Source of the DNA: Shewanella aestuarii
Lineage (GTDB): Bacteria; Pseudomonadota; Gammaproteobacteria; Enterobacterales; Shewanellaceae
Reading direction: 5' to 3'
Assembly (NCBI RefSeq): GCF_011765625.1
Contig: NZ_CP050313.1
Span: 2,042,501 to 2,106,500 of the forward strand
Length of the DNA: 64,000 nucleotides
The notes beneath the pieces were generated by a model, which made no database searches, was not told where the DNA came from, and saw only the letters and a list, made by a program, of their open reading frames with translations. The position numbers and the translations under genes were made by a program. Below are positions 31,057 through 40,865 of the stretch, in pieces; position 1 is the stretch's first letter; each line of letters opens with the position of its first letter.

Positions 31057-32706
31057 TTATATTTTTCCTACCAATACCACTCTAGTTGCATTACCAGGAG
31101 GTATAATTTCAAGGGAATCAGCTATATTCTCAATCAAAGATAGACCTCGGCCGTAACTTTTAAACAAAGCACTTGGTTCTATATCTTTATTAAAAAATCC
31201 ATGACCACTATCTTCGATATATATTTCTAAACGCTGCGTATTACTTTGCCATTGAATTTTCAACTTGATTTTATTTGTATTTGATAAATGATTTGTTCTC
31301 TCCTGTTTTTGCTCATAAAAATTTAAAAATCCATTTTCTTCTGACTTAATCTCACTTTTCAGTTCAAGTATGCCATGTTCAAACGCATTTAAATACAACT
31401 CTGTTAATACGGTAAAAACTTTAGACACCAAAGATAACGGTAACTGCTTAGATAACAATTCACACAAATGACTTGGTACATCTAATAAATCCATAGATTT
31501 ACCCTGTAAGGTATGCTCAATAATAAATGCACTCTCTTGTGTATAAATAACTTCGTCATCTTTAATTAAAGTCTGTAAAATATCGTGGGTATCAATAACT
31601 ACAATAGAAATATCATCTGGTGGCGATTCGCATTTATCATTAAAATGCAGTTTTACGGCTTCTAGCGGTTCTTCTGATGACTTAACTAACGATACTAAGT
31701 CATCGACAGATAACATATTACCTTCTATTGATGGAGTCTCTATGGCTCCATCACTGAAAAGAAGTAGTCTTTGGTTATCAACTAAATCAAGTTTTTCAGT
31801 ACTAACACTAATCAAATTATCAGACAAAACACCTAATGCCATGTTGGCTGACTTAACTTGCTTTATTATTTTATATTGATCATCAACAATTATTACTGGC
31901 GGCATGCCACCATTCCAGACCTCAATAGTTTTATTAATCAATTGCAAATGAATAATGACGACAGCAACAAAACGATCTTCTGTTAATAGATGGTTTAACT
32001 TAGAGTTTAGCTCAAAAACAATATTACATAACGGTAAACCTTTATCAGCCATTGCACCAAATGCCTGCATCATTGGCATTAAAGACACAGTTGCAGCTAA
32101 CCCATGTCCCATCGCATCGGCCAACATCACATAGTGACTTCCATCAGGTCCATCACAGTGAATAATACTATCGCCGCTAAATAATGATGACGGTTTAACC
32201 CAGTAATTTATTGCTGATATATCTGAGTGAATTTTTCCATGCATGGCTCCAATTAAATGTTTAGCAAGGGCTTGCTCCTGTAGTTGAGAATCTCGCCAAA
32301 TGTTTAATGCTTCACGCTGATTATTATTGAGTATTTCTAAATAACGCTGATGAAATGACTTTTTCATTTTAAGCCATAATAATTCCATATCAATAGGCTT
32401 TAGTGCAATATCATCAATACCTTGCTTGAATGCTTCCACAAAAAAATCTGTTTCACTGTTTGCGCTGACCATAATGATAGCAACTAAAGGTAATTTCGAT
32501 TTCAAGTCAGATAATATTTCAATACCTTTACCATCTGGCAAATGATTATCCAAAAGCACAAGCTCAAAATTGTATTGTGGATTTTCAATCTCTTGCTTTG
32601 CTTTTTCTAATGATTGACATATAACAATTGAAATTCCTTTTCCCTTAAAAAATTTCTTATACATTAAACCAAAGACCGGGCTATCCTCAATAATCAATAC
32701 TGACAT
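31057..32706 (-). CDS. crsR: Response regulator with PP2C phosphatase and anti-sigma kinase domains (CrsR-type)
   Basis: 549 aa in three parts. The receiver (1-125) has Asp53 in LLDNHLPDGKG. The SpoIIE/RsbU-type PP2C phosphatase (about 160-375) shows ADAMGHGLAA and a CESPPDDISIVVI metal site. The C-terminal GHKL kinase-like domain (about 400-549) has LTELYLNAFEHG, EDSGHGF and YGRGLSLI. This layout is that of Shewanella CrsR, which sequesters RpoS and is released through dephosphorylated CrsA. The position between cheY and the STAS gene fits. The symbol rests on architecture and neighbourhood. Confidence 0.8.
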   Translation of the reverse strand: MSVLIIEDSPVFGLMYKKFFKGKGISIVICQSLEKAKQEIENPQYNFELVLLDNHLPDGKGIEILSDLKSKLPLVAIIMVSANSETDFFVEAFKQGIDDIALKPIDMELLWLKMKKSFHQRYLEILNNNQREALNIWRDSQLQEQALAKHLIGAMHGKIHSDISAINYWVKPSSLFSGDSIIHCDGPDGSHYVMLADAMGHGLAATVSLMPMMQAFGAMADKGLPLCNIVFELNSKLNHLLTEDRFVAVVIIHLQLINKTIEVWNGGMPPVIIVDDQYKIIKQVKSANMALGVLSDNLISVSTEKLDLVDNQRLLLFSDGAIETPSIEGNMLSVDDLVSLVKSSEEPLEAVKLHFNDKCESPPDDISIVVIDTHDILQTLIKDDEVIYTQESAFIIEHTLQGKSMDLLDVPSHLCELLSKQLPLSLVSKVFTVLTELYLNAFEHGILELKSEIKSEENGFLNFYEQKQERTNHLSNTNKIKLKIQWQSNTQRLEIYIEDSGHGFFNKDIEPSALFKSYGRGLSLIENIADSLEIIPPGNATRVVLVGKI

Positions 32707-32730
32707 TGGGGCCGGCTAGAATAATATCGT

Positions 32731-33015
32731 TCAAATGAAGGCATAAAGTCTACCCATTTGAGCGATTTCAAGAATTTCAAACGCACTGCCATGAGCACCT
32801 TTAATACTCAGCTTAGCACCAAACAATTTTTCATTCTTCTTTGATAATAAAACTAACATACCAAGCGCTGAACTATCTAAATAATTTACCTGAGAGAAAT
32901 CCAAATGAATTTCTTTAACATTCGACTGTTTAAACAAAGACTCAATCTCTTGATTAAAAATCTTGTGGTGACTAAAATCAAAACGATTTGGTAACCTAAT
33001 ATTATATATATCCAC
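32731..33015 (-). CDS. crsA: STAS anti-sigma factor antagonist (CrsA-type)
   Basis: 94 aa, single STAS domain. The phosphorylatable serine lies in YLDSSALGML (Ser48/49), as in SpoIIAA/RsbV proteins. It is encoded 24 nt upstream of the CrsR-type gene, its expected partner: the unphosphorylated form binds the kinase domain and frees the sigma factor. Placement within a chemosensory operon suggests receptor-driven control of the general stress response. Confidence 0.82.
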   Translation of the reverse strand: MDIYNIRLPNRFDFSHHKIFNQEIESLFKQSNVKEIHLDFSQVNYLDSSALGMLVLLSKKNEKLFGAKLSIKGAHGSAFEILEIAQMGRLYAFI

Positions 33016-33066
33016 TACTATTATCCTCAGGCTTTTTTAATATTTTATAATTGTTATATTTAACCC

Positions 33067-34251
33067 CTAGAATAGATCAATGTCTCCACTAGCCATTGAA
33101 CTGGCAGAAACAGGGTTGTGCTTCTGATTCCTAAACTCTATAAGTCGTTCATTACATTCTTTCAATTTTGTTTCATCTTGCATGCTGCCCGGTTTAATTA
33201 ATATAGTTAATTGTTCATAAATTTGAGTTAACTGTTCAGCAGTAAATGTTAGATTTTGTGAATTAATATCACCGAACTGAAGCCCGCGCATCGCATCATG
33301 CAAAGATTGTTGTAATATTTGGTTATGTTCATCAAGGGCTGAAGTGTGCTGTTGATTACCAGCGGCATTTTCCATTAACTTCTCAATAGCCTTGTGGACA
33401 TTTTTTTTAGATTCCATTACATAAGTAACGTCTTGCGAAGCAACACCACCAATATCTGCTGTTAAGGTTTCAATTTGTACTGCCATATTTTTCAGTTTTT
33501 GTTGGATTTGATTACTAAAACCCGCCGACCGTGTTGAAAGCGACCTAACCTCATCTGCAACAACTGCGAAACCACGGCCTGCTTCACCTGCACGAGCAGC
33601 CTCAATAGCAGCATTAAGAGCAAGTAAATTAGTTTGAGAAGCAATTTGATCAATATCCTTCATCGCTTTCATGACATCAGGGACCATGCTATTTATTCGA
33701 TCAACCTTTTCGACTAAATCCATAGAAGCTGCTGACATATTAACGGTGGTTTCAACAAACTGCTCTAGCGTCTCACTGGTTTCTTGAGCGAAGGACGTCA
33801 TCCAGCAATTACCATTTTCATCACTTTCAGAAGCGAGCAGCTGAGTTACCCTAGCTTGCTGTAATTCTGCTAACTCTTTTAATTGAGAAAAAGAAGTAAC
33901 CAGAGTTTCAATAGCATCTGATTGTACGTCATTAACATCATTTACATTTTGCTTGCATTCAATAAGGATAGATTTAAGAGTATCCAGAAGTTGTTGTAAT
34001 TGGCTAGCGTCAGACGTAATAGTTGGTTTTGAAGAGGCTTCCGCCTTGATGTCAACTTTAGTCTCTGTTGCAAAAGCAGATGGTAGCAATCGTAATGATC
34101 GCCACATTGCTAATGCGTTAACGACCAAAGCGATAACCAATACAAGCACCCCTGGAAGCCAATTCATCAATATCAAACCGACGATAAAAGCAATGAATGT
34201 GCTTAAAACAAGAAGTGTTAATGGTGATTCAATAAAAAGCTTTTTTTTCAA
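33067..34251 (-). CDS. Membrane-anchored methyl-accepting chemotaxis protein without sensor domain
   Basis: 394 aa. Two adjacent hydrophobic helices at about 11-30 and 33-50 are joined by a very short turn, leaving no periplasmic ligand domain. A cytoplasmic helical region follows, with the receptor signalling tip [23 protein letters not shown] at about 205-227. It probably senses membrane state or a cytoplasmic signal, or scaffolds arrays. First gene of the leftward cluster, so the operon promoter should lie in 34252-34607. Confidence 0.9.
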   Translation of the reverse strand: MKKKLFIESPLTLLVLSTFIAFIVGLILMNWLPGVLVLVIALVVNALAMWRSLRLLPSAFATETKVDIKAEASSKPTITSDASQLQQLLDTLKSILIECKQNVNDVNDVQSDAIETLVTSFSQLKELAELQQARVTQLLASESDENGNCWMTSFAQETSETLEQFVETTVNMSAASMDLVEKVDRINSMVPDVMKAMKDIDQIASQTNLLALNAAIEAARAGEAGRGFAVVADEVRSLSTRSAGFSNQIQQKLKNMAVQIETLTADIGGVASQDVTYVMESKKNVHKAIEKLMENAAGNQQHTSALDEHNQILQQSLHDAMRGLQFGDINSQNLTFTAEQLTQIYEQLTILIKPGSMQDETKLKECNERLIEFRNQKHNPVSASSMASGDIDLF

Positions 34252-34607
34252 AAGGCTGTCCCTTATTAGCTCTAATAATTACAGTGTAGACAGTAATTCT
34301 TTAAGTGCTAATTTTTTTTTTTACTTTTTTACCGACAAACAAAGTCTTGCTAGTAAACTCGCTCGTATGGAGGCAATTTAATCTCTGGACATAAGTAAAC
34401 AAGACACAGCTCAGACCAACGAGAGAGTTAAGTTGCAACATTATCTAAATCGCGTGCCAAAAGACGATAAACTTATAAACTTGCGAACATGTGTTTGGCT
34501 TGGGCTGTTCACAAAATCTCAATTTTCGCTATTGATGACTACTCGATAGCATTTGTGGAAATTTCTATTATATTTAATAAGTCTTTAGCCCTAAAAAAGA
34601 GAATTTT
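34252..34607. other. Divergent regulatory region between chemotaxis operon and BLUF gene
   Basis: About 355 nt. It contains an 11-T run (34312-34322) and AT-rich sequence that must carry promoters for both directions. I could not find a convincing sigma-70, sigma-28 or sigma-54 element. Confidence 0.5.
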
Positions 34608-35027
34608 ATGTACCTAACTCGTTTAATCTATGCTAGTTCAGTTACAGGAATCTTTAACGAATCCTCTCTGGAAGATATTCTTAAAAAAGCCCGTTTACAT
34701 AATGCAAAACAGGGTATCACTGGCATGCTCTGCTTTAGTAATAATTATTTTATTCAATGTCTTGAAGGAAGTAGAGAGAGTGTCAATGAGACCTACAACA
34801 AAATTCTTAAAGATACTCGACACTCCAATATAGTCATTATTGATTATAGCGAAATATGCTCTAGGGAATTTAGTTCTTGGGATATGGCTTATGTGCCAGC
34901 AACTAAAAACATGGAGCCCATAAATTTAAAATTTACAACCTCAACTGAATTTAACCCCTATAACATATCGGGCTCGGCAGCTTTTCTAATGCTTTTAGAA
35001 CTTCGAAACAATCTTATTTCTGTTTAA
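34608..35027 (+). CDS. BLUF-domain blue-light photoreceptor
   Basis: 139 aa, a short BLUF protein with no fused output domain. The photochemical residues match the family spacing exactly: Tyr8 (RLIYAS), Asn32, Gln50 (YFIQCLEG), Trp91 and Met93 (SSWDM), corresponding to Tyr21, Asn45, Gln63, Trp104 and Met106 of AppA. The C-terminal 40 residues form the usual capping helices. Short BLUF proteins act through partner proteins. Here the nearest candidates are the divergent chemosensory/RpoS-switch operon and the c-di-GMP enzymes of the island. Start supported by AGAG upstream. Confidence 0.95.
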   Translation: MYLTRLIYASSVTGIFNESSLEDILKKARLHNAKQGITGMLCFSNNYFIQCLEGSRESVNETYNKILKDTRHSNIVIIDYSEICSREFSSWDMAYVPATKNMEPINLKFTTSTEFNPYNISGSAAFLMLLELRNNLISV

Positions 35028-35238
35028 CATGAGATTTTGAACAAGGCGATGATTAGTGCAGATATTCATTTATATAAATTCATGAATTATTGCGTCGATG
35101 ATACTTAAGACAGTCAACAACAGTGGTATTTCTACATCTAAATATTCTAAAATAGCTTCAGTGTTGATATGCACGAGACTAGAAAGATAGATTTAAACAT
35201 CTAAATACAAAGGAAACCTTTAAAGCAAAGAGATTGGA
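35028..35238. other. Gap between BLUF gene and island left end
   Basis: About 210 nt of AT-rich sequence with no supported gene. It is the chromosomal or older-element flank next to the left repeat. Confidence 0.4.
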
Positions 35239-35413
35239 CTAAACAGATACGTGTACAATACACGTTATTGGGGCTCCGCTCATGTGAAAAGCGGGTACAT
35301 TGTCTGAGTCAATCCTCTTGGAAAGCCTCTCTAACGCCAAAAACAAAAAAAGCCGTTGATAATCAACGGCTTCTTTCGTATTTAATATGGCGGAGGGATA
35401 GGGATTTGAACCC
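35239..35413 (-). repeat. Left copy of the island-end direct repeat, with integrase 5' remnant and tRNA-Ser 3' fragment
   Basis: From 35294 to 35413 it is identical (120 bp) to 56834-56953. The last 26 bp (35388-35413) are the 3' end of tRNA-Ser including CCA and part of the T arm, not a functional tRNA. To its left is a copy of the tRNA terminator hairpin. Beyond that is a decayed start of a DUF6538-type integrase (35239-35330), in which TTG ACT CAG ACA ATG TAC is soon followed by a stop. This is the distal attachment site. Confidence 0.88.
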
Positions 35414-35572
35414 AAGGCTTCCGTATTAAATATAATATAAGTCGTTTAAATTCATTAGCTTGCATCGATAACACATACTCATAACCTGCAATTGCTAACT
35501 AAGATTGACTATATGATTGAAGTGAAAAATTGTCAAATCAATTTGGTTTTACCCATACCGCATAGTATTTAG

Positions 35573-35860
35573 GATTAATAAGGTGCATTAGCATGAGCCC
35601 CATTTGCCGTTTGGCTAAATAACCAGTTTTTACGCTTATGTGGACGTTCACATAAGCGTAAAAACTGGATGTTCTCAACGTCAGTCAATGGCGCGCATGC
35701 CAGTGCGAATTTATACAGTTTAGTGATGACCTGTCGCGCGAACGATATCAGTCCATATTACTACTTCAGACACTTGTTTACCGAGTTACCCAAGCGTCTT
35801 CCTACCAATGATTTAACCGATTTAATACCGTGGAATGTGGATCTGAGCAATTTGGATTAA
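35573..35860. pseudogene. Two IS66-type transposase (TnpC) C-terminal scraps, head to head
   Basis: On the minus strand (about 35583-35640) the frame reads RKNWLFSQTANGAHANA. On the plus strand (from 35651 to 35860) it reads KRKNWMFSTSVNGAHASANL and continues to the typical IS66 ending with LFTELPKRLPTNDLTDLIPWN. Both are the segment after the GRK motif of IS66 TnpC transposases. The two meet at an 18-bp perfect inverted repeat (35623-35640 and 35651-35668) with a 10-bp spacer. No start or catalytic region remains. Confidence 0.75.
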
Positions 35861-35998
35861 CGTTTCACTGCTTGGTTTTACGCTTACTATGATACACAGG
35901 TATAAAGGATCGCATACGTATTCATGTTAACGGTTTGTTGAAAATAACTTCGCAACATCGCATATTCTTATAACTTAATCGTTTAAGAGGTTTCCTAT

Positions 35999-37390
35999 AT
36001 GAAAAGCTTTACAATAATATTACTAGTTTTAGGGTTGTGTGCCTGCACTAATATAAGTAAAAAAACTAAGGCAACGAATATTTCTTCTAATTATGTTCCT
36101 CAAGAGTATGTAAAGTTAACGCACCCACAGTGGAGTAGGAACGCAAGTTTATATCAAATTAATACGCGGCAGTTCACCCCTGAAGGAACATTTAAAGCCG
36201 CGGAGCATCAATTACCACGATTAAAAGAGCTTGGCGTCGATATTCTTTGGTTAATGCCAATTCATCCAATTGGCGAAGAAAACAGAAAAGGTTCCTTGGG
36301 CAGCCCTTACTCAGTAAAAGACTATTACGGAGTAAATCCTGAATTTGGTACCTTAGAGGACTTAAAAAGCTTTGTTAATGCTGCTCACGAATTAGGTATG
36401 TACGTTATTTTAGATTGGGTAGCGAATCATAGTGCTTGGGATAATGAATTAAGATATAAGCATCCAAATTGGTATACAAAAAATTCGCAAGGCAATTTTC
36501 AACCTACGCCTTGGTGGGATTGGTCAGACATAATAGACTTTGATTATAACGTACCTGAAATGCGTGAATACATGACCGATGCAATGAAGTATTGGGTCAA
36601 AGAAGCAAACATTGATGGTTATCGATGTGATGTAGCAGGTTTTGTTCCTATAGATTTTTGGGAAAACGTTAGAGCGGAGCTAGACGCTATCAAGCCCGTT
36701 TTTATGTTAGCAGAATGGGAAATGCGTGATTTACATGCTCAAGCTTTTGATGCTACTTATGCATGGTCTTGGCAGGAAGCTATTCATGATATTTTAAGTG
36801 GTCACGCTGATTTAAATAGATTGTTTATATACTATTCATGGAATGAGGGAGCGTATCCGAAAAATAGCTATCGGATGACGTATGTTTCAAATCACGATGC
36901 TAATTCATGGGAAGGAACCGTGTTTGAGCGTTATGGTAGTGAAGAAAAAGTAGCAACAGCTATTGTATTGTCTATTGTCGGTGAAGGTATGCCATTAATT
37001 TATAATGGACTTGAAGCAGGGAATAGTAAGCGACTTGAATTTTTTGAAAAAGATCCTATCGAATGGAAAGAACATAAATTTAAGCCATTGATTCAGAAGC
37101 TCTTAGCTTTGCAGAAACAAAATAGTGCGTTGTGGCATGGTAAATATGGCGCGACAATGGAGCGTATTTATAACACTAATCCGACTGAGGTGTTTAGTTT
37201 TATCCGCGAAAATACCAAAGACAAAGTGTTTGTTGTGATTAATTTTTCTGATAAAGATCATGATATTCAATTTATGGGGCCACAAACAGCTGGAGTATAT
37301 ACAGAGCTATTTAGCAAACAAAAGGCAACGCTTACTGAAGACACAAGCCTTAAGTTGGCGCCTTGGGAGTATAGAGTTTATGTTCAGTAA
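35999..37390 (+). CDS. Alpha-amylase-family (GH13) lipoprotein
   Basis: 463 aa. A signal peptide with a lipobox (LCAC, lipidated Cys16 likely) would anchor it at the periplasmic face or outer membrane. The GH13 barrel follows. VDILWLMPIHPIGE is conserved region I-like, ILDWVANHSAWDN holds region I His, DGYRCDVAGF has the nucleophile Asp, FMLAEWEM the acid/base Glu, and TYVSNHDANSW the third Asp. A C-terminal beta domain ends in WEYRVYV. It should hydrolyse alpha-glucans or maltodextrins outside the cytoplasm. It is island cargo, unrelated in position to the glycogen operon at 1-6.6 kb, and has no transporter or regulator beside it. Confidence 0.92.
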   Translation: MKSFTIILLVLGLCACTNISKKTKATNISSNYVPQEYVKLTHPQWSRNASLYQINTRQFTPEGTFKAAEHQLPRLKELGVDILWLMPIHPIGEENRKGSLGSPYSVKDYYGVNPEFGTLEDLKSFVNAAHELGMYVILDWVANHSAWDNELRYKHPNWYTKNSQGNFQPTPWWDWSDIIDFDYNVPEMREYMTDAMKYWVKEANIDGYRCDVAGFVPIDFWENVRAELDAIKPVFMLAEWEMRDLHAQAFDATYAWSWQEAIHDILSGHADLNRLFIYYSWNEGAYPKNSYRMTYVSNHDANSWEGTVFERYGSEEKVATAIVLSIVGEGMPLIYNGLEAGNSKRLEFFEKDPIEWKEHKFKPLIQKLLALQKQNSALWHGKYGATMERIYNTNPTEVFSFIRENTKDKVFVVINFSDKDHDIQFMGPQTAGVYTELFSKQKATLTEDTSLKLAPWEYRVYVQ

Positions 37391-37891
37391 TATTTAAAGG
37401 CTAAGCGGCTATTTAAGGTTTTTAAATTAAGATAATCATGTGAGTAGCATATATATTTGTTACAAATATATTTAGTTATTTGCATGAGCATCAATATATC
37501 ACAATTAAAAATTACCTTACTCGTTCTTTGGTGGGGAGTATTTTGCTTATATTTACCAAAAATAAATTCAACTCAGTGGGTGAGTGAGTGCAAATTAACA
37601 CAAGTGTTTTGACCGATTTATAATACTTATATTCAGCCAAACCTGATCGAAACATTAATAAAGCCCAGATTTAAACGAGAACAATTGAAATCAACATAAT
37701 TCCTCCAAACTATCAGAAAACACCAAACTAGATAAAACGCCTAACGCCCAAAGCAGCGCGCTGCGATAGCAGTCCGCGGCTCGGTCGCCACAGACTGAAA
37801 GCCTCAAATTATCGATTATTAAGATCGCTTTCATTTGCCGAATGGGAAAGGGCTAGTTATATAGCCAAAATTTTAATCAGTGGTTTATAAA
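37391..37891. other. 500-bp noncoding gap after the amylase gene
   Basis: No supported gene. A GC-rich patch at 37741-37795 (containing the self-complementary GCAGCGCGCTGC) stands out from the AT-rich surroundings. No terminator with a T-run was found behind the amylase gene. Confidence 0.45.
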
Positions 37892-40018
37892 CTATCTTTT
37901 TCCAAATGAATACAACAATTTGGCAGAATTGGCTTCAGCAATGCCAGCAAACAATTCGATGGGACTGGGCTTACCAAACAAATACCCCTGAAAATATTGG
38001 CAATCATGATCCAACAAAAATTGCAATTGCTCTTCGGTTTCAACACCTTCAGCCAACACTCTCAATCCCAACTTTTGAGCCAGAGTAATAATAATCTCTG
38101 TAATCACTGCATCATTTTTATCTGAAGGTATATCTCTTACAAAGGATTGATCGATTTTGAGTTCAGTTAATGGGAAACGTTTAAGATAATTGAGAGAAGA
38201 ATAGCCTGTACCAAAATCATCGATCGAAAATCGAACCCCGCGCTTATTCAGTTCATTCATTTTGAAAATGATATCTTCAACATGCTCGGCCAACAAACTT
38301 TCTGTTAACTCCAAAATAATCAGACTAGGATTAGCGCCATTGTCATCAATTATAGTTAACACCCTTTCGACAAAATTGCTGGCTAAAACCTGATTCACAC
38401 TGACATTCACCGACAGTGTAAGGTGCTTTAGGGCTGAATTTTGCTCCCACTCACACAATATTTCACAGGTTCTGCGCAATACCCACTCTCCAATAGGAAT
38501 AATCAAGTCAGTTTGCTCAGCCAAGGGGATAAATTCGTTGGGCATAACTAAGCCTAGTACTGGATGCTGCCAACGGATCAATACTTCGCCACCACAAAGC
38601 TTGCCAAGTGCGTCCATTTGAGGTTGGCAGAAAAGTATGAACTCGTCATTTACGAGCCCATCTCGTAAATCTTTTGCCAGCTCAACCCTCTTTTCTACCT
38701 TGAACTGCATAGCTGGCTCAAATAAACTTAAAGTATTCTTGCCATTTTCCTTGGCATGGTACATTGCTAAATCAGCTTGCTTAAGTAGCTCATCCTGCTG
38801 TTTATTTCGCTGGCCAAACATAGTGATCCCGATACTGGGGGTAGTGAGTAACGTTTGGTCAGCAAATACAAATGGCTTACTTAACAATTCTATTATTTTT
38901 TTTCCGATTGACTCAGCCATATGCGAGGCAGAGTGTTTTTCTGAAGTCAGATAATCCAAAACAACTACAAACTCATCGCCACCTAAACGTGCGACGAAAT
39001 CACAGTCTCGAGCTGCCGTAAGTAGACGTTTAGAAACTAATTTCAAGAGTTCATCACCAACATCATGTCCTTTGGTGTCGTTGATGATTTTAAAATTATC
39101 TAGGTCAATAAGAAGTAACGCGCCAAACTGTTTACTATTTCCATATCTTGCAAGTACACTCTTGAGATGTTCCATCAAAAAGGTTCTGTTAGCTAGGCCT
39201 GTTAGCACATCGTGGAACGCTAATCGATAAATGCGATCTTCAGATTCTTTACGCTCAGTTAGATCCATATTGGCGCCAGAAAAGCGTAAGGCTGTGCCAT
39301 CGGAGTCCCTGAGAACCACCCCTCTGGAAAGTACAGGCAAATAATCACCGGATTTGGTTTGCAATCTGAATTCGGCCTCAAAACTAGAAGGCCCAAAAGG
39401 AAGCATCAACTCGGCTACTCTATTCATGATTTTTTTTAAGTCATCTGGATGAAGCAATTTGAAAAGCAAATCCTCTGTGGCTTCTAGCTCATTAGGTTCT
39501 CTTCCTATCATCTGCCACCATCGTGAAGATAAATAGACATTGTGCTGACAAATGTCCCAATCCCAAGCCGCATCATTGGTACCCTGCAAAATAAGATTCA
39601 AACGCTCCTCAGAGCTCTTAAGAGCATTTTCTGCATTTTTTACTGACGTTATATCAATAAAGCAGGTAATAACTTCAGATATCTCGCCACACTCATCAAA
39701 ACTAGGAAATGCGTTACATAATACCCATGCACTATCATGTGAAATAGGTCTGTAAACCTTAAGAATCATCCCCCATAAGCCTTCCTTGCTTTTGAATACA
39801 CGATTAACAGGATAATCATCTACAGCTAGGGTGTAGCCATCCGGATGGGCGAAATGCCATGCAGGGTCAAGAGCATCTTTACCTTGCATCTGAGCTCTGC
39901 TGAGGCCGAGAATGTCTGAGGCCATTTTATTAGAAAAAAGAATTTCCGACTGAGAACCATGAACCACTATCCCTACGGGAATATACTCAATCAGGTTATT
40001 CAGAAGATTATTTTTCAT
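37892..40018 (-). CDS. PAS-PAS-GGDEF-EAL c-di-GMP enzyme
   Basis: 708 aa, no membrane span. PAS 1 lies at about 7-125 and PAS 2 with PAC at about 140-262 (ending RFSGANMDLTERKESE). The GGDEF domain (about 265-440) is intact (ARLGGDEFVVVL). The EAL domain (about 445-700) is intact, with GGEVLIRWQHP (EVL), LELTES, FSIDDFGTGYSSL, LKIDQSF and LAEGVETEEQ. Both cyclase and phosphodiesterase residues are present, so either activity is possible. The first PAS domain is strikingly similar in layout to that of the gene at 40850 (GKDALDPAWHF versus NKDVLNPKWHF), suggesting an old duplication within the island. Confidence 0.94.
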   Translation of the reverse strand: MKNNLLNNLIEYIPVGIVVHGSQSEILFSNKMASDILGLSRAQMQGKDALDPAWHFAHPDGYTLAVDDYPVNRVFKSKEGLWGMILKVYRPISHDSAWVLCNAFPSFDECGEISEVITCFIDITSVKNAENALKSSEERLNLILQGTNDAAWDWDICQHNVYLSSRWWQMIGREPNELEATEDLLFKLLHPDDLKKIMNRVAELMLPFGPSSFEAEFRLQTKSGDYLPVLSRGVVLRDSDGTALRFSGANMDLTERKESEDRIYRLAFHDVLTGLANRTFLMEHLKSVLARYGNSKQFGALLLIDLDNFKIINDTKGHDVGDELLKLVSKRLLTAARDCDFVARLGGDEFVVVLDYLTSEKHSASHMAESIGKKIIELLSKPFVFADQTLLTTPSIGITMFGQRNKQQDELLKQADLAMYHAKENGKNTLSLFEPAMQFKVEKRVELAKDLRDGLVNDEFILFCQPQMDALGKLCGGEVLIRWQHPVLGLVMPNEFIPLAEQTDLIIPIGEWVLRRTCEILCEWEQNSALKHLTLSVNVSVNQVLASNFVERVLTIIDDNGANPSLIILELTESLLAEHVEDIIFKMNELNKRGVRFSIDDFGTGYSSLNYLKRFPLTELKIDQSFVRDIPSDKNDAVITEIIITLAQKLGLRVLAEGVETEEQLQFLLDHDCQYFQGYLFGKPSPIELFAGIAEANSAKLLYSFGKR

Positions 40019-40231
40019 ACCAACAAATTATTAAAATTATTTGTTTACAGTATTGATGCACATTAACTGATAATGCAAATTTTTAAATCAATTAAGTTCC
40101 GCTTTACTGTATTGTTAATAAATTCACAATCTAAATAAAACTGGCGTGAACTGCGATCAACCGTAAGCGTCTGGGCAGCTACACCTATCGTTTAAAATTC
40201 CAAGGTAACAAGCTGTCGATATCCGGTGCTG

Positions 40232-40680
40232 GTTTGCACAGTTCATTAAGGCAAGCCATTTACCTTTGCGGTTTCCACAATGCTGTAAAGTGTTGCACTA
40301 GTATAAGCACCATTTGCCGTGTGGCTAAATAACCTATTTTTCGGCCTATCACAAACGGTTTTACCGCTCGCTCTGCACGATTATTATCAATACTTAGTCT
40401 GCCATCATTAACATAACGAATGAGCTTGTCTCATTGATTAGCCAAGTAATTAGCTGCCTCTATCAGCTTAGTATTACCCACCAAATTTAGCTGATGCTGT
40501 TCAAGCCAAGTTTTTAACTTGATAAGAATAGGCAGGCTAGCCTCTTGTCTGGCGATGTACTTTTCATCAGTACTTTTATCTTTAACGCGTGACTTAACTG
40601 CGTACAGTTTTTGGATAAGGCTTAATACCACATCGGCTTTGCCGGTTTTATTCAGTTTCCCTTGGTAATCACACTAATAC
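40232..40680 (-). pseudogene. IS66-family transposase remnant
   Basis: A 66-codon frame (40431-40631, MVLSLIQKLYAVKSRVKDKS) is followed after a stop by SIDNNRAERAVKPFVIGRK, the C-terminal Glu region of IS66 TnpC. It then continues out of frame (one A missing near 40340) as SHTANGAYTSATLYSIVETA. There is no N-terminal half and no recognisable inverted repeats. It is related to, but not a copy of, the scraps at 35.6 kb. Confidence 0.75.
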
Positions 40681-40692
40681 AGTTGAGTTATG

Positions 40693-40865
40693 TTAACGTT
40701 GAGCGTTCAATTTATGGCGTTTATCAATTAAACCAGCAATTATCGAAACAGCAATTTCAAATGGGGTTTTACTGCCAATTTGCAATCCGATAGGCGCATA
40801 GATTTTATCAATTTGAGCATCAGTTAATTCACCAATACGCTGCAATCGCTCAAAACTCAAATACC
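40693..40865 (-). pseudogene. XdhC-family C-terminal fragment
   Basis: The frame reads ERLQRIGELTDAQIDKIYAP followed by IGLQIGSKTPFEIAVSIIAG, the typical ending of XdhC/CoxI proteins (molybdenum-hydroxylase maturation, NAD-binding). Only about 55 residues remain, and they overlap the 3' end of the adjacent GGDEF gene in another frame. The rest is gone, so this marks an illegitimate junction. Confidence 0.6.

Noticed and set aside
34312..34322. Long T-run as a terminator
   Set aside because: No stem precedes it, and it lies in a divergent promoter region.
37741..37860. Possible integron attC-like site (TAACGCCC and GGGCTAGTTA ends with GC-rich middle)
   Set aside because: The ends are only partly complementary, the inner stems do not pair convincingly and there is no integron integrase nearby.
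40142..40250. Protein-like plus-strand stretch (containing TYRLKFQGNKLSISGAG) left of the IS66 remnant
   Set aside because: No start codon context or family recognised; too short to call.
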